Below are positions 1 to 13,156 of a stretch of 64,000 nucleotides of DNA, in pieces. The notes beneath the pieces are model-generated. The model was given only the letters and a program-made list of their open reading frames with translations. It ran no database searches and was not told where the DNA came from. This DNA comes from Telopea speciosissima. Taxonomy: Eukaryota; Streptophyta; Magnoliopsida; Proteales; Proteaceae. Every line of letters begins with the position of its first letter. Positions within the stretch are counted from its first letter, which is position 1. Position numbers and translations under genes: made by a program. The DNA lies in NCBI RefSeq assembly GCF_018873765.1, contig NC_057924.1, positions 1,550,001-1,614,000 on the forward strand, in the 5' to 3' direction.

Positions 1-108
1 AAAAAAAAAATCTTGGTTATTTGTGCATAAATGGTTTCTTAAATCAGGAAATTGATCCTTTGGAGACAAGTAATTGCAATAAAAGATATTATATATATGG
101 GAGAGGGA

Positions 109-207
109 TGGGTATGCTAACAGTATACCGTAAGGGTGTCATTTCAAAGGGGAGAAGAGAGATAGACACATAAGGTGCTAGCTTGCAGTATACCGCTAGC
201 ATACCCA
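109..207. mobile_element. 99-bp MITE-like inverted-repeat element
   Basis: The two ends are near-perfect inverted repeats of about 20 bp: TGGGTATGCTAACAGTATA at the left and the complement of TGGGTATGCTAGCGGTATA at the right. No target duplication is clear. Similar ACGCTAGCAT motifs recur near 9850, 26990 and 27100, so it probably belongs to a dispersed family. The superfamily cannot be assigned. Confidence 0.5.
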
Positions 208-230
208 GTCTTTTCCATATTATATATACT

Positions 231-333
231 CATGGCTCCCGCCACTGCGGGGTCTGGGGAGGGTCATAATGTACACAGCCTTACCCTTGCTTTCGCAGAG
301 AGACTGTTTTCAAACTCGAACCCGTGACCACTT
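231..333 (-). mobile_element. Au SINE, truncated copy
   Basis: The plus strand carries the Au SINE core in reverse: GGCTCCCGCCACTGCGGGG, then GGAGGGTCATAATGTA, then GCTTTCGCAGAGAG, then the complement of a tRNA B box (CTCGAACCCGTGACC). The A-box head of the full copy at 60491-60655 is missing, so this is a 5'-truncated insertion. AT-rich TATATAT sequence lies on both sides and may be a degraded target duplication. Confidence 0.85.
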
Positions 334-555
334 GATATATATGAGAGAGAGAAAGAGAGAGGTCTAAAGCTTACCCACTAAACATTAATGATATTCAACA
401 AAATGCAAAATGTTAAAAGGGTTGAAACCTTGCTGGCAAGGAACCTGCAATAGGATACAACCACCGCAAGGAGAAAAACAAACAGAAACTATGGTGGGGA
501 AAGAATCAAAATTCTACTTCAAGGCCCTCCCCTGCCCCTCTGGTTCTTACTTCAA

Positions 556-3500
556 CTATTTCTGTCTCTTGTAAATCTTTCCCAAAAAGGACTTCAACAC
601 AGCTTGCAATGATTTGCTTGGATGAGCTTCAATTGATGATATCAGCTTTTTGTAGCTGTTGCTCTCATACTCAGCAAATGCACCCTACAGAATTAAAATT
701 ATGCAAACCATCAGTACCATATTTATGGGAGACAGAAACACCAAATCTTCATATGCAATCACTGTATGTGCATGGAAGACACAAATTTGGTCACAGAGAA
801 ACAGCAGACTTCAATAAATAATGCAGGAATTAAAAGCTTAAGAGTGCAGCATTCTACCCTTCTGTTATATGATGGTATCTCAGAGTCTCAATACCATCCT
901 TCACTTATCCTTACCAATTCCATCGAACACCCTTTTAGGTCAAATACCCCGAAAGATTACAAATGAGATTTATAGATTACAGATGACATTAATCAACTTG
1001 ACCTGAAGATCAGATCATGTGTGTTTCACTATGCATCACGTCCTTCAGAGAGAACATTACCTATCCCATGATAGGATTTGGTCACACAAACCCCCACATG
1101 ACTCAAACCAAACCACTGTTTTTGCTAACGTATCAGAACTGTTGTCTAAAGAACCACATTTGCATGTAATAACATAATGAAATATGTATTGATTTACTAG
1201 ATATGACAAAAATATAAATACATCAACCATTCATTTGGAAAAGAAATATGAGACTGACCATAGTTGGAAGTCATATGGTGACTCTCTATGTCAAGGGTGG
1301 CTGTAAATGTAAAATATCCAATCAGAAAGTTCCACCTTTCAAGACTTTGGTTCCAGAATATTAAGAAGGGCCAGCTCAGGACTTTGACCACTTCGCATTT
1401 TGCATCAGATTAGGATAAAATTTAGCTTCAGGTGGCATTTTAGATTCCAATACTAATTGGCAAACCTTCATGTTTCATAAGAGTTGAAACATCCACCTAT
1501 TTGATGGAGATTTCAATTTCAATGATTCTCGGAGTTGGGGGGGATCTATGCCAACCAATCCTGCTACAAACTGAACTGATCCAATGCTCAGCAGATTGGA
1601 TTCAAAAATCCAAAAAAGAGCCTTAAGTGTAATACAAATTCATAAGCATATATCCGCGCACACATATTTATTCCGGCAGAAATACAATGTGTAGCAGGAA
1701 TTGACATATTAAAACATCTAAAGTATTTTTCCCTAAAACAAATAAAAGCATTAGAGATACAAATTATAGGAGAGAGGTTGCTACATGCTGTTGTGGGAAC
1801 CCTTTCAAACTTGACCTCCATTTTTGCCATGTATATAAGATTATTTGGCATTCTGCCCATTGTACAGAAGGGCTATTCCCAGTATAAGTCTTAGGCCACA
1901 AAAGAAATTTGGTGGACCATCTCTACTGCGTGACCCTCCAGAATTTACAACATGACTAGGTGATGATTGGACAAAATGTCCACTGAATTTGAGTGCTACC
2001 TAGATGCCAAGTGGCAGCTATAGCAGGTGACCCCACCATAGTTGCCAATTACTTCTATTAACTTTTTAAAGAATTGAGATTTCTGTATCATCACACAAGT
2101 TCCCTTAATTCACTAAAATATTTTTTTTTGGTGGTATTAATTCACCAAACTTTGATATGAAACAAAATTTGTTTTTAACTTTTAAAACCCTGTAACTGGA
2201 AATGGAAAAGATATGACTGAGCTCAAACCTGAAGATCAAGATCTTTATAAAGTGCCTTTACTATTGCAACACAATCTGGATTTACCTTTCCATAGTTCTC
2301 CTAGAAAGAAACCTCTTGTCAGATGAGTAAATCTTGTACCTCTTTTAACAGGGGAAAAAATAAAATTGGAAGTAAGAACTGCACCACTTACATATAAGAG
2401 TTTCTTTTGCTCCTCATTGGAGAGTTCCAGTGCTCTCACAACCAACCAAGAGCACTTAAAATCTTCAATGTCTGTCCCAATCTGATAAAATGCATATTAC
2501 CACAGGGTCAAGACTCCCAAACAGGTCAGAGATTGATAAACCAGAGATCAAAAGGAACCAATAAGAAAAAAGGTGTAACTTTGAATCTTACCTTACCAAT
2601 CACTGCAGTATCACCAAAGCAGTCCAAATAATCATCCTACAAAGAAGACAGCAGTTCATTAAAACCAAAGACGGAGAAACTCTCACGCAAATTAAGGACG
2701 AAAAAATTTCAGGAATTTCTATACACAATAATCACCTGGACTTGAAAATAGGTTCCCATATCAATGAGAATGTTCTTTACATCCAAATGGTTGTCCAGAT
2801 TGTCACCTGACATAAGCAATGCACATGCGACCTATTGATATGCAGTGAAAATAAACAGCACACGTCAACAACATGTTAAGCTAAAAATAAATAATCGTGC
2901 TATTGGTAGTAAAAACATCTTCATCAGTGCAACTAATTATCACAAAATGCAAATTGTGCAGAGAACTGTTTAGCAGATTCACAGAGCATACAGGCATACA
3001 AATCACACAAAGACAGCAAGGTATGTACTACATGCAAATGCAGGTGTAATCTTTCCCCTGGTAACCAAACTTTCCACCCAGGGGGGAGGGGAGGAGGGGA
3101 GGGGTTGAAAAATGCTTTTGAAAAATCTCAGGAAACGGCTGAAATGAATATTTAAGAACTTCAAAGTCAGCTTTTACTCCAATCTGTGATGTCAAAGTTG
3201 GAAACACCCAAAAAAGGAAGACCCAGTCCAAGATGTATTCAACAGTACAATATGCTAAATATTTATCGGTCAACCATAACCAAGTAACTGGGATTCATCA
3301 TACTCAAACATGTACGAAATAGGAATATTGTGCCTAAAATCAAATAAAAAAGAATATTTGTTGTGTACCTCCCAAAACCACAATTTTTGGTGCAACAGAA
3401 GACTGAAAACTTAAAAGAAAGAAGCAAAGATGAACCAAGACAGTGGACATCAGACACATCTTCAGAAACCAAAGCTTCCATTTCAAATTGCTTCTAAGAT

Positions 3501-6500
3501 ATAGTGAAATAGCTCTTGAATAGATGTGTACTAGACCACTGGATGTTGAAATGTTCTATTGAGCAAGTTTGTAGAGCGGGTGAATTCACGTAATCAGAAC
3601 CACGTGATATGGTTAAATAAAATATAAATTACATAAAACTTTTTACTCACCGGAAGGTAAAATGAATAATAGGCAGTTTTGTACTGAACAATGCGATGAT
3701 GACTGCATTAAATCCCAAACACTTCATACATCAGCAAAGGGCAAATAGAAGAGTAATATGATTAAAATATAAAAGTAATAATAGACAGTGTCTTCAGCGC
3801 AAATGTAAGTACGAGCCATATACAGGCAAACATAGTGAAATTGTAAAAGAGCAGAAAGGTATTTTCTTTTTCTTTTTGGTAATAGGCTAAGAGCAGAAAG
3901 TTATTTTCAGAAGCCTCAAAGTCTGCTATACAACGATTTTCTATAGTACCTTGCCATTCCCTTCATATGGGTAGCATTCAGGACAGCACAGCACAATAAT
4001 GTGGCATGTCTATCCCGAGTCTCCCGACTATAAATTGCTTACTATCCATCATGAGCACAAAATTTTGGTTGCATGTATCTTGTCCCATACCATTACACAC
4101 ATCTGGACAATCAATGGAACAGTCATAGATGTGTTGGAGGAATACATATATAGTGTGTAGTGATGCACTGTTCCCATTATGGATAACAAAGTTGAATGAT
4201 TTACCAAGGGCTGAAAATTTCTCACTCTTTGTAGTTTGTACTTCATATGACTGTTAGGAAAGGAAAATATTTTTTTGTTCTGTATCAATACAATGCATGA
4301 GGTCAACTAACTGAATGGTAAGGATCGTAAGAGGTGAATCATGTGCATGGTGCGGAATGTGAGACACAGATGCTTCACTTCCATAAAAAATCTCTAGATC
4401 CATCCTGTTACTGAGACACTTGCAGTATTCCCCACTTACAGAGGCAATGAATACCGCGAGAGATCTTTTTCCCCCTCAATTGTGGTAATCAAATCAATCA
4501 TTTGTCCTGAAGACGTCTGAAACTCCACCTGGTAATTCATGATAGGAATCAGCCATAACTTTCAGCATTTGACCAAAATGTAATTGAGAATTCCATATTA
4601 GAGACAACCACCTCATTGAATAAATCCAGAAGATCCACATAGTATGGCCTTTCTCTGAAGTGTCTTTTAAGAACTCTGGGAATGTGGTTACGAAGTAGGA
4701 TCCCATCATTAACAGCAATAAGACCAACCTAAGACAACCATCATATGATTTTTGATAATCTTCAATGTTAAGTTAAATGACAACCACAGAAATACCAGTT
4801 AAATACCACCATAAGAGAATATCAGAATCACCCAGGAATATGTTCAGTATAGATGCATGTACAGAGCACAAACATCCACACACCTTGGGCATTCTGTACC
4901 AGCAAGGCTGACCACGACGGGTAAAGGAGTTGTCCATAATATCATCAAGAACAAGAAAATATGCCTGAAGCTGCATTTGTTTTTCTCAAAAAGAGTTAGA
5001 TTTACATCACCTACAACAGCTGAAAGGCAAACAACTGATGAAACAGTTGCACTAGTAAAAAATGACTTCAAACTCAACCAAAAGCAGGAGAAGAATTCTC
5101 TCTATATATACCCATTCGATACACCAGCCCAATGTACATGCATGAAAATTTTCATCTTCGGTCAATTCCTCCCCATCTTTCAGCAACCTGTAGCTATCGA
5201 TCACAGAGAGTCCTCGATTCAACTTCCCTGGAAACAACAGGATTCAATCAATTGACTGTACGGGAAAAAAAAATTGGAGCATGTTCCTCCAACTAATGCT
5301 CATTTGCAGTTAGTTCCCTTTCCCAGAGGACAGAAGCTCAGACAGAAAAAGATTATTATATACTGACCAAAAATTTCTTTTAATAAACAGATGAATCAAG
5401 AATAAAAAACTATAGCCTACCTCCAGGTACGTTATAGTCCAGCATCTGCAAAAAACAAGGCATACAGACATGATTAGGAGTTCGAACACCCCAAAAGAAT
5501 AAAAAATAATAATAGAAACAAATCCTAAGAATAGGACAGAAAAGATAGAGTTCTAACGCTTCCAAATCAATAACTATCCAATTCAAGGAACTAAGATATA
5601 TGTAGAATGACTCTGTCTCCCAAAGTGATGAGATGATGACATTCATGAATGGTATTATATATATCCATATCCCTACGAAAAGTGAAAATTAAATGACCAA
5701 AAATGAATAATATTGCACATCCAGTTGGCATAGAGACTAAAATTCCAAGGAGGGAATTAAAAATATCTTTGTATGAATTCATGTACTCTCTACGATGAAA
5801 TTGGGAATCTGAGAAGTAATGTGTGGTGCAACAAATCACAGTATCTAGAACAAAATTGGTGTACTCCAAATATCCAGAACTAGTTCATGTGTCTGTCATG
5901 CACCATAGATTCAATGTGGGATGAAATCAGAATGGTCTAAACCACACTGCATCTAGAATAGATGGTAGCCATGCCAACAGTTTAAATGGATCAACCATTT
6001 GGGTTGAACTGTTTGAAATGGGTCTGTTTGGTACTCAAAGCACTTTGTCTCAAGAAGCAAAGCTGACTTGAAAATATGGCCAGTCAACGAACTACTTGTT
6101 CAGTCTGGTCAGAGTTTCAAACACTGATCCAACCCTTTTGAATAATAATAAACCAAGTCAGCATGAACGCAAAAGTATTTTCAGATCAATTTTTATAATG
6201 CTTCAATTCTTATTCTTTTACCTGGACCCTTGTAACTGTGGCTTTATTGCTTTAACAAAATCTTATCTAGTCAACCAGATTTCTCATGTCAACAATTCTG
6301 TCAACAACATGTTCCGCGTTATATTTGGTTTTCCCATGACACAGCAATAAAAAAATATTCTCTTGCAAGCTCAACTATCAAAAAAATCATTAGAAATCTA
6401 TATTGCACACGGTGGTGGCTTTTTAGTGATGAAATATTTTGATTTCTAAGGTTCCATAGTTTGTCAATGCTCTTGCATATGGTCTTCAAGCAATTTCTTG

Positions 6501-8374
6501 AAGCAACAAAGACAACAAAATATTATTTCATCATACGGTCAATGCTAGATGCATTTTCTTTATGGAAAAGACACCAAAACTTCTAATAAGCCAAGAGTTA
6601 GCTAAACTACTAATAACCCAAGGGATGGCCAACTTAAATGTAAAGGTGGGAAGAAATTGAATCTTTGTTAATGCTTTGAACATTTTCTTTACAGAAAAGA
6701 CAGCTAAACTTCTAATGCTTTTAGCAGTTGGATTATCCATAGCAGTTTTATCTATGTAAATTAATATAATGTACCAACAACATGAGTCTTACATACCATA
6801 GGAAAATTAGAATTGTTATGATGGTATTAGACCTCCTACACAACCTAGCCTCTGGGAGAAGCTATACTCCTTTAGTTCATATGCATGTATGGCAGCAACA
6901 ACTGCAATATCAGCGAAACATTTTGGACCATTATGTAGATTAAAGCCCCATGGAAAGGGGCAAAGTAAATTCTGCTATTTTTTTGTTGGTATGAAAAACA
7001 AAAATTATCCAAACCTATGAGAAATGTCACAAGATTCCATTCCCTTGGGCATGCAATGCATTTTCATGTCTTATTCAATGAGAAGATACAAGGTGAGTCA
7101 GCTCAGTTTTTTTTGTTCGAATAGCTGTACAAGGAATACAGGAATGAAATGAAGCATCTAACCTATTCGTGCATGCATGTTTAGATGTGTAATTGGTTTC
7201 CTTAAGGTGATCTTCCAGGCTCAAACCAACCTATACAATGAATTTATGCCTAAATGTTTCTCAAGCTGGTTCACTTGGTTTTGAACTTCTTTATACCTTC
7301 CAAAAGGTAATATAGGATCATCCAATTGGAAGAATCATGTCCTGAAAAATCATTTTTGTCGATCCATGATTGTGAAACTTGAATCTCAATACTCCTAGCA
7401 AGACCATCACAAGGATATTTGATCTTTGGAAGAACTGCTAAACTGTTGCCAACTGTTCTGGTTTACGAAACTCATCACATTTCATGAAAAAACCACATCT
7501 CATGAGTAAAACAGACCACAATATGGCATGTCATCAAATAGCTGTGGCGCATCATTCTCATAAACCACACCCAATGGTAAAATCATGACATTATGTGCCA
7601 CAAAAATTTGACCAAGTATTTTAGGCAATCTATAATTTTACAGAGCCACAATACCTGATTTCCGGTATCAATAACATAATGTCACTTGGAGGGATATGTA
7701 CCCAGAAAGTTACTCAAACAACAGCAGAGAAAGGTACTCAAACAACAGCAGAAAGGTGATCTACCCTGTTGTCTCACCAACAAAAGGGTAGTATTTTTTC
7801 CCACTCATACCCGCTTTTCAATGAAACTGAAAGGCTAGTGGGCAAACAATACCATAAAATGACTGAAATTACAAGGAATCAAACAAAACTTCTGAATCCA
7901 AATCCATAAAAAGCATTAAGGTAAAATAAGCTATCCACATTAATTAAAGGATTTACAATGCAAGGGAGACAGACAATTTATGCCCAAAAATGAGTGGTAG
8001 ATTTAGTGCATCAATTTCCATATACCGCTCTACGATGGTAATTACAAAGGACTTCATACAACGAACTGAACTTTCTAATAGATCAAATGGAACTTAGAGG
8101 ATTCAACTCCATAGCAAGAAACCATTCAGGTGACAAGATTTTTATTTATAAACTAAAATGACACGGATGTCCGCAAGAGAATATTGAAATAGAAGTTTAA
8201 AATGGGGCAAAAAGAAAGTAGAAGGATAAATAATAATATTACCCGCTCGACCCATTGTCGAGAATCATCGGTGAACTCGAAAGCAGGATCTTGAAGGAGT
8301 TCAGACTTGAGAACAGAGTAAACCTTGAGAAAGGTAGATTTGAGATCGGAGGCTGCTCCGTTCAAAGCTGCCAT
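556..8374 (-). CDS. FPS: Farnesyl diphosphate synthase, 12 exons, complete
   Basis: Condenses isopentenyl diphosphate with dimethylallyl and then geranyl diphosphate to make farnesyl diphosphate, precursor of sterols, sesquiterpenes and prenyl groups. Exons (minus strand): 8243-8374, 5421-5445, 5112-5227, 4884-4970, 4612-4728, 4440-4528, 3651-3702, 2736-2831, 2592-2636, 2392-2481, 2229-2300, 556-684. They sum to 1050 bp (349 residues plus stop), and all junctions are GT/AG and in phase. The first Asp-rich motif DDIMD is at about residues 100-104, preceded by Tyr-Phe at the -5/-4 chain-length positions. GQMIDL follows, and the second motif DDYLD is at 239-243. The C-terminus KIYKRQK is typical of plant FPS. 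The start [15 protein letters not shown] matches the cytosolic short form, with no transit peptide. Exon 2 is a 25-bp microexon. Intron 1 (2.8 kb) and intron 11 (1.5 kb) show no recognisable element. The gene appears intact. Confidence 0.97.
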
Positions 8375-8439
8375 GACGAGAATTATCGCGAGAGGCTGAG
8401 ACGAATGAGCGACTTGTAATTGCGAAAAAGATTATAAAG

Positions 8440-8447
8440 TTTATATA
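8440..8447 (-). promoter_or_regulatory. Probable TATA box of FPS
   Basis: The minus strand reads AGTATATAAACT here, 66-73 bp upstream of the FPS start codon. That would place transcription start about 30-40 bp upstream of the ATG, giving a short leader. Position and consensus support it; no transcript data are available. Confidence 0.55.
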
Positions 8448-8834
8448 CTTAGATTCTGAGTTGTCTTGTGACGTAGCTGTGTTCGTCTTAATCCGATACA
8501 AGTGGCCCACTATTTTGTTTTTGTTTGTTCGAAAGCTGAAAGTCTAATAAAAAGCTCAATTAAAATTCCTTGCCCATAAAAAATGGAGGATTGTAGATTG
8601 CATAGAGCAACTTTCACGTGATTCAGATATTCATATATGGAGTATGGACAGAAGAGAACTGTGTTAAACGACAGGATATTTAAATAATAATTAAACAAAA
8701 TATTTTCACTATTCAAAATTTCAAATTGAAGAGAAATTACCAAATTACACACAACCCCAAACAAATGTTCTAAGTTCTAACTGCTCTGCATTTTAGAAGA
8801 AAGAACAACATAGATCTTCTACGGTGTGCTACCT

Positions 8835-8964
8835 TGTCCTGCTTGTGCTGCACAGATACAAGGCGGCGCGCATTGACCACCTTGCCCCTGTTCGGGTAAG
8901 GCACTAGGGCAGGTGTAAGGCGGTCAATGTGCGCCACCTTGTGTCTGCGCAGCACGACAGGACA
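8835..8964. repeat. 130-bp GC-rich foldback hairpin upstream of FPS
   Basis: Left arm (from 8835, TGTCCTGCTTGTGCTGCAC) and right arm (to 8964) are inverted copies of about 55 bp with several mismatches; both contain the block for CAAGGCGG...GTCAATG. The loop is about 20 bp. The block is much richer in GC than its flanks. It is likely a foldback MITE, or a hairpin RNA source if transcribed. No target duplication was found. Confidence 0.55.
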
Positions 8965-9077
8965 GACAGCCTGCGCTGTTGAAGATTTGGATCCAAGAAA
9001 GAATCATCTTTTTGTCTACAAATTTTTATTTATTTTTTGATAAAACTCTTCTCTACAAAACTTCAGCCACTATGAAG

Positions 9078-9483
9078 TAGGGGTGCAAGTTTGGCCGTGA
9101 CAGCCTGAGCCCCCCCCCTAAGCTAGGTTGAGATATCTTGGCCCTGAGGGCAGGTCAGGATTGGAAGTTTCCAGCCCTGAGTTAGGGTTGGGTCGAGCTA
9201 GGGTTGAGGCTTTGGGTTGAGTGGCCCAATCCAACCTTGTCTTCTTCTTCCTGTTTTTTCTTTTTTTCTTCTTCTTCTTCCCAGCCAAGCCAGCCCATGC
9301 ATCTCCCTTCCCCTCCTCCGCCCCCCCCCCCATGGTCAGGGCCAATTAGGGTCAGCCTAAGGGCGGGTCAAGGTTGGATTTTATGGCCCTAAGTCAAGAT
9401 TGAGCCTAGACCCAGCAAAGGGAACTCAAGGTTGGGCTAGGGTTTTAAAAGGCCCAGCCCAACCCGACCCTGTTGCAGCCCTA
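9078..9483. mobile_element. Non-autonomous hAT-like element, uninterrupted copy 1
   Basis: Ends are TAGGGGTGCAA at the left and TTGCAGCCCTA at the right, an imperfect 11-bp terminal inverted repeat. It is flanked by an 8-bp duplication with one mismatch (CTATGAAG at 9070-9077, CTACGAAG at 9484-9491), as expected for hAT. The 406-bp body is GC-rich, with CTTCTTCTTC tracts and no coding capacity. A second, longer copy at 15828-20556 is split by an autonomous-sized hAT. At the corresponding point this copy reads TTGAGATATCTTGGCC without interruption. Confidence 0.8.
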
Positions 9484-9633
9484 CTACGAAGGGTGTCAAT
9501 TTTAAGCTTGAACCTGTCAGACATACCAAATCATTATTGGTTTGGTTTCGGTTTGAGGTTTTATGAAACTGGATTGAATTGGACCGATCAATAATAAACC
9601 AAAAACCAATAAAAAAAATTATTTTCATTCTTT

Positions 9634-9811
9634 TTTAATAGGGAAGAAAGATGCTTGGTCGCATAGCCCCTACACCAACACATGGGCAATGATGGGAAAC
9701 GCAGGGGTGTCGAAGAGTCTCATTTTGTATGGGGGCAAGGTGATCATTTCACGGGGTTGTGCCTTGGTGCAAGAGCCAAGCGACGAGGCAATGTTTTTTT
9801 TTCTTTTTTAA
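9634..9811. repeat. Dispersed repeat family A, diverged copy
   Basis: Similar by eye to the copy at 38619-38817: an ATAGGGA start, then GCCCCTACAC, a TGGGCAATGA block and a TCATTTCACGGG block in the same order. Other members lie at 28145-28255, 36285-38617 (split) and 51385-51497. No coding capacity; class unknown. Confidence 0.45.
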
Positions 9812-9984
9812 TATATGGGAAAAGGTTCTAAGAGCCATTGGGGTAGAGTATACTAGCATCTCTATGTTTATCTCTCTCCTTCTCTCATGAAATGACCACG
9901 CTACCCTTCAATGTGCGATGCCGTTTTGTCGTACCTCATTGGTACGCTCCTCTATGCTGCTTGCTCAAATAACTCTCTCCCTTA

Positions 9985-11158
9985 ACATATAATGTCTCGG
10001 GTTTCCTATGCTAGCGTAGGTGGGAGCCTCATGTATGCTATGGTTTGTAATAGGCCAGATTTGTCTCATATAGTCAGTGTTGTCAGCCGATATATGAGTA
10101 ATCCAAGGAAAGAGCATTGGACTTCAATTAAGTGGATCTTCAGATATCTGAGCATGCCCATGGATTTGGCCATTATGTTCAATGGTAAGGGAAGTTGCAC
10201 AAAGTTGGTGGGATATGTCGATTCTGATTATGCTGATGACTTGGATAGGTATAAGTCTACTACAGGGTATGTGCTTACATTAGTTAGTGTACCTATCTCG
10301 TGGAAGGTGATGCTTCAGTCCATAATTGCACTATCCACTTCAGAGGCGGAGTACATGGTGGTGGTTGAGGCTGCCAAGGAAAGTGTTTGGTTGGCTTTGT
10401 TGGTTCTTGAGTTGGGGTGGGAGCAAGGAGATATGGTGTCATACTATGACAATCAGAATGTCATACATCTTACAAAGAATCAAGTGTTTCATGCAAGGAC
10501 AAATTATATTGATGTGAGATTTTACAGAATCAGGGAGCTTCTATTAGAAGACAACATTCATTTGAGTAAAATTCACACAAATATCAATCTTGTAGATATG
10601 CTCACCAAGCCAGTTACTTTGGAGAAGTTTAAATCCTGCTTGGATTTAATCAATGTTACTTGATATTGAATGTGAGGTATGCACTCGACGAGTACAGGTC
10701 CGTACCTTTATGGAAGTATGGGATGAAGGCATCTATAGGTTATCTTCACAGGAAGCTCTCCAGAATTCAAGCTAAGGTGGAGATTGTTGGGGGTGGGGTG
10801 GGGGAGGTAGGTTGTCTTGTATGCTATCGCATGGGTTTGTGGGTTTATTCTGAAGGGCCGTTAAAAGCTCATAGGGCCTGAGGGCTTGAGGCCCAGAGAA
10901 TTTTTTTAGGGTTCTATGGGTACTTTGGTAAAAATGTACATGTATTTGTTTTGCTATAAATCTATAGCGAGGGTTTTCTTCTCCCATATGAGGACGAGTG
11001 ATTGTAACCCTATTCTCTATTGTTAAAGAAGTTGTTATCATCTCACGGTGAACATAGGCAATCTTTCCAAACCACATAAATCTTTGTGCACAATTGTGTG
11101 ATTTTTTGTTTGCGATTTCAATTTGTTTTCTCCATCATTTTAGGTTTTCAGTTCTACA
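9985..11158 (+). mobile_element. Ty1/Copia 3' fragment: RNase H region plus 3' LTR
   Basis: A fossil Copia element. The 223-residue frame at 9992-10663 is the RNase H end of the polyprotein, with the family's MYAMVCNRPDLSH, VGYVDSDYA and LSTSEAEYM blocks. A purine tract (AAGGTGGAGAT) then leads to a probable 3' LTR at 10785-11158 (374 bp, TG...CA ends, TATAAAT inside). Everything upstream of the RNase H region is missing, so the element is 5'-truncated and broken. The preserved reading frame suggests moderate rather than great age. Confidence 0.85.
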
Positions 11159-11548
11159 TCATGATTCTTAAAATGTCAATGCCTGTAGAAGGCTAACAAG
11201 CGAGCCAGCAAATATGTTAAGCTTCTTTTCGTAATCAAAATGTGGTCACTTTTACTTCATTGAAAGTTCCTTAAATCATTCTTTCTAAAGGCTTATGTTA
11301 ATGTGTACAAGGGAATATGAATATGGAAGAGTGTAATCTCTTTCCTTCTCTGAGTCAGACAATTAAACAAACACGCTTTCAAGATGCATCCTGATCTGTA
11401 CCCGTATCACCTTTGAGGGATATCTTGATTTTCCCTTGGGATTCAAACATACCCAGAACTATACACACTTAACATAATTCGGTTGATACATGAATATTAA
11501 CAATCACAATGAAAGTTTTCGTCACTTCAGCTCCCCTCTTATTTTCTA
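11159..11548. other. Intergenic, 3' flank of the RING gene
   Basis: No gene or repeat recognised. It presumably includes the 3' UTR of the minus-strand RING gene. Confidence 0.6.
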
Positions 11549-13156
11549 TCATCTCTTCAGATCTTGTTTACAAAAAGGACAACTAGATATAATCCTGAGC
11601 CACTGATCCACACATCTTTGATGAAAAATATGGGAACATGGCAACTGTCTAATCTCTTCTTCATCTCTGTAATTGGCAAGGCAAATACAGCATTCCTGAA
11701 TTCCAACAGTGAGAAAAGCAAAAGAGAAATCCATTAGTTCATTACAAATTATGAGTATTGGAGTTTCACACAAAAAACAATGATTCTACATCTGATGTGA
11801 GTAGCCCTGATGTGAAGGCTTAAGGCTTATGAGGACTTGGGTACCCTCCTTAAAAAGAGTTCTATCAGAATCTCAACAGGTGGTATCATAGCCAAAGTGT
11901 GGCAACTGTGAGAAAATTCCCCACTTGTGCTCCCGCATAGAGGAGAAGATTATTGGGGTTCCACGCGGAAAGCAAAACAAGGAGATCAGATGTGATTAGC
12001 CTATGTTAAGGATTATAAATACCTATGTGCGGATTTACAAGGACTAGAACACTCTCTCCTTTACGTAGTTTTTAAGGGTTGAACTACCTGAGTCCTAACA
12101 ATGAAAGCACCTTTGTTTTACTCAAGAATTCCTAGTATAGAGTAGGGAAAATTACTTACTGAATTTTCATTCTCAGAGTCTGAATTGCACCCAGCACCAT
12201 CACCGGGCTCTGAACAGCTATCAACTTGTTTAAATTTCCAGCTGGGTAACTGGGAGATCTGATCATCAGATGCCCCTCGATCAGCTGAACCCATGCCCAT
12301 GTTGTAACCAAGGAGCTTGCTGATCAATGGGACAAAGCAACAAAGCAACAGGAACAGCAGGAAGGGAAAAGAGTAGCTGACAGCATTCCAAGCAAGCAGC
12401 ATTATGCAGAGCACATGAAGCTTTGGAGCTTGATTGAAGGATCCAGAGCGAGAATCAAAGACCCAAACGTTACCCATCACAAACCAAATTGCAAAGAACA
12501 ATTCAAGAAAAGTCCTGGATTTGTTCATCAAATCTGACCTGTTCACGAAGAAGGAACCAATCAAGGTTACTTGTAATCCTTGGTTCCAAATATCTGATGG
12601 GATGATTTTTACATTGAAGAGAGCAAGAGAATTTAATGAAAGGAGGATCAATGTGGAGTAACTACCTGGATTCTTCATTGTTTCTCTGCTGTTCTAAATC
12701 AGAGTTTCCTTGGATCACAAAACAATGGTTATAGCGCCAGTACAGTAGAGGCAGAGTGAGAAGGCACCCAATGTCATACCCAACAATCCATATGTTTAGA
12801 GGCCACGATGGCTTCTCCTCCCTAGAGGTCGCAAGCGTGAGAGATATGATGGTTATCTGAACAGCCAAGGTTATGAACTCCAAGGTGATCCATGACCCAG
12901 AATTGAAAGGATTTGATCCAAGATCAGACCTTGACCCATTCTGGTAATGGAACACTCTTCTCAAAAAATTGAACCAATTCGCTCTTGAGATCCTCATTGC
13001 AGTCCTCATCAGGAACGATAAGGGAGGGATTCGGGCTGACCCATTTCGGATTCCAATGGCTACATGACCACCTCCAGTTGAAGCAATCGATGGAAATGAA
13101 AATGGAATGCCAGAGCCAAACAAAGAATCCGGTGGGAAATAGTTACGTGTATTCAT
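11549..13156 (-). CDS. Membrane-anchored RING-H2 E3 ubiquitin ligase, 3 exons
   Basis: Predicted to move ubiquitin from an E2 enzyme to unknown substrates at a membrane. Exons 12666-13156, 12160-12538 and 11549-11695 sum to 1017 bp (338 residues plus stop), with GT/AG junctions in phase. Hydrophobic segments lie at about residues 89-110, 119-141, 173-191 and 204-240 (probably two spans). A Ser/Asp/Glu-rich linker (SDSENENS) follows. The C-terminal RING-H2 has C292, C295, C310, H312, H315, C318, C329 and C332, and the protein ends CKQDLKR. Domain order and the block SRTFLELFFAIWFVMGN match the Arabidopsis At1g63170/At4g11680-like family. The first ATG in frame was used; an upstream coding exon is not excluded, but no open frame continues past it. 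The substrate cannot be inferred. Confidence 0.92.

Larger units (their letters stand above)
1..555. other. 3' flank of the FPS gene
   Basis: No gene is visible here. The stretch holds a short inverted-repeat element (109-207) and a truncated Au SINE (about 231-333). The rest is the presumed FPS 3' UTR and flank; no polyadenylation site could be fixed. Confidence 0.6.

Noticed and set aside
4857-5255. 132-residue plus-strand frame
   Set aside because: It lies opposite FPS exons 3 and 4 and the intron between them; exon phases on the minus strand explain the openness.
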